From a bacterium BMS3Abin03 (GTDB taxonomy: Bacteria > Bacteroidota > Ignavibacteria > Ignavibacteriales > Ignavibacteriaceae), in contig JAJDNK010000033.1 in assembly GCA_022340715.1 (NCBI GenBank), positions 16,907 to 80,906 on the forward strand: a DNA stretch of 64,000 nucleotides, given 5' to 3'. The position numbers and the translations under genes were made by a program. The notes under the pieces were generated by a model. It did no database searches and was not told the origin of the DNA. It saw only the letters and a program-made list of their open reading frames with translations. Shown one piece after another: positions 63,066 through 64,000 of the stretch (positions are counted from its first letter, which is position 1; the number at the start of each line of letters is the position of its first letter).

Positions 63066-64000
63066 TTACGGTAATTGCATTTCTAATATTATCCCGATTT
63101 TATGTTTACGCACAACAGCAACAGATTGAAAATCTGGACTCGTTGTACTATAAATTTTTATTAATGCATGGTAAAACAGATATTCCGGGTAATTTCATAA
63201 CAAAAGGATTATCATTAGAAGAAAGAAAATGTGGTTCTGGATTGTTTAATTCTGTAAGGTTGAATTTAAATAGATTCACGCCCAAACAGCAGATTGAAAT
63301 AGCGAAGCATTTACAAAGACCTGATTTACAAACCAGTATAGTTTCTCAATCCGGCATATTCCGTATACATTTTGATACTACAGGAAGTGGTGTGCCAGCA
63401 TATAGTTCCTCTTTATCACCTTATGGAAATGCATTAGAAGTTAGTAAGGCACTTGATTCGGCGTATAATTTTGAAGTTAATTATTTAGGTTACCCGCCGC
63501 CTCCCAATGATAACGGACAGGGTGGGGATAATTTAGTTGACATTTACATTTTATACATTGGTGCTGGCTATTACGGGAGTACTGATTCTGAAGATATTAT
63601 TGACGAAGCTAAGCAGACTTATACATCCTATATAAAAATTGATCCTGCATTTGGACCGCAATTTTATACGCATGGATTGGATGCAATGCATGTAACCATT
63701 GCTCACGAACTTCACCATGCAATCCAATTAGGGAATTATACCAATAGATATGACCTTGATGGCTTTTTTTATGAGTTAACCTCAACTTCAATGGAAGAGT
63801 TTGTGTACGATGATGTTAACGACTATTATGGTTATATAAAATCATATTTTAATCATCCTGAAACCCCGCTATCTTCAACCGATGGATACAGCTCTGCAAC
63901 ATGGAATATATTCCTTCAGAAAAGATTTGGTTATGATATTATTAAACGTCAGTGGGAATTAATGCCCACTCTAAGAGCGATGTATGCAATAAGCTCGGCG
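63017..64000 (+). CDS. MXAN_6640-family putative metalloprotease, truncated by window end
   Basis: 328 codons are visible, with no stop before the window edge. The upstream in-frame stop is at 62999. The start may be TTG 63017 (GGAAAG at 63002-63007), or ATT 63047 behind AGAAGGA, which would give the cleaner signal peptide MKTHQIITVIAFLILSRFYVYAQ. The zinc motif AHELHHAIQLG (HELHH, 63704-63718), followed by SMEEFVYDDVNDYYGYIKSYF, is the signature of MXAN_6640-type putative metalloproteases. PPPPNDNGQGGDNLVDIYIL also fits. It is a secreted zinc protease of unknown substrate, coupled to the FG-GAP gene by a 19- to 49-bp overlap. Confidence 0.85.
   Translation, partial: MYCQIRRIFNIKTHQIITVIAFLILSRFYVYAQQQQIENLDSLYYKFLLMHGKTDIPGNFITKGLSLEERKCGSGLFNSVRLNLNRFTPKQQIEIAKHLQRPDLQTSIVSQSGIFRIHFDTTGSGVPAYSSSLSPYGNALEVSKALDSAYNFEVNYLGYPPPPNDNGQGGDNLVDIYILYIGAGYYGSTDSEDIIDEAKQTYTSYIKIDPAFGPQFYTHGLDAMHVTIAHELHHAIQLGNYTNRYDLDGFFYELTSTSMEEFVYDDVNDYYGYIKSYFNHPETPLSSTDGYSSATWNIFLQKRFGYDIIKRQWELMPTLRAMYAISSA

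Noticed and set aside
1..64000. Search for mobile elements, CRISPR arrays, tRNA or rRNA genes and toxin-antitoxin or defence systems
   Set aside because: I found no transposase, integrase, regularly spaced repeats, cloverleaf-like gene or defence-gene motif. The window looks like a core chromosome region.

Overview
The window reads as a chromosome segment of a free-living, AT-rich member of the Bacteroidota/Ignavibacteriota lineage, most likely Ignavibacteria-like. This is inferred from the type IX secretion (T9SS) sorting domain, a PorQ-type protein, an S46 dipeptidyl peptidase, MXAN_6640-type and GWxTD proteins, the Bacteroidota-type leucyl-tRNA synthetase, a heterodimer-type ABC exporter, and one clean Bacteroidota-type promoter (TTTG-N19-TAAATTTG) in front of leuS. 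LPS genes and many outer-membrane proteins show a Gram-negative (diderm) envelope. I saw no tRNA or rRNA gene, CRISPR array, insertion sequence, prophage or integration scar. It is essentially a core-genome stretch.

Layout. 1-4.9 kb: end of a GWxTD gene with a strong terminator, PfkB sugar kinase, Omp85 protein, UbiA prenyltransferase, rnhB and a YraN nuclease-like gene. 4.9-7.9 kb: TRAP transporter, with both permeases on + and the binding protein facing them on -. 8.2-10.8 kb: MlaE-MlaF-MlaD lipid transporter. 10.9-16.5 kb: SpoVG-like protein, O-methyltransferase, uvrA and a B12-binding radical SAM enzyme. 16.5-21.9 kb: quinone oxidoreductase, S46 peptidase, DUF2459, isoaspartyl peptidase and DinB-like protein. 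21.9-24.2 kb: LPS genes waaA and a GT9 heptosyltransferase. 24.3-29.2 kb: an 87-aa orphan, fbp, and a two-gene ABC exporter with one degenerate ATP site. 29.3-33.1 kb: serS and leuS. 33.4-40.4 kb: a DUF1579-like protein, a T9SS-secreted FG-GAP/ASPIC/PKD protein, a LuxR-type response regulator and its propeller-bearing sensor kinase. 40.6-46.8 kb: ADP-forming acyl-CoA synthetase, RCK ion channel, lipoprotein and priA. 46.8-48.3 kb: two membrane proteins. 48.5-52.1 kb: tryptophanase, a DUF4905-like protein and the AMMECR1/MEMO pair. 52.2-55.9 kb: DUF2520 protein, glyS and a TPR protein. 55.9-57.7 kb: cysE-cysK. 57.9-64.0 kb: porQ, a membrane-anchored unknown, a BamD-like lipoprotein, a YciA-like thioesterase, an FG-GAP protein and a truncated MXAN_6640-type metalloprotease.

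The most interesting signals are: (a) a shared imperfect palindrome, ATCACTCA-N3-TGGGGGAT, upstream of both the sensor kinase and the neighbouring secreted FG-GAP protein, at matching distances from -7-like promoter elements, so the pathway may control its own expression and that of a T9SS cargo; (b) a glyS gene whose only well-placed start is ATC behind a perfect AGGAGG; (c) an AMMECR1/MEMO pair without its radical SAM partner, next to tryptophanase; (d) a compact palindromic element at 52130-52193; (e) an RCK channel with a TTTGFE filter. Several start codons were moved inwards from the longest open frame where a TTG or GTG precedes a better ATG; these are stated in the entries.
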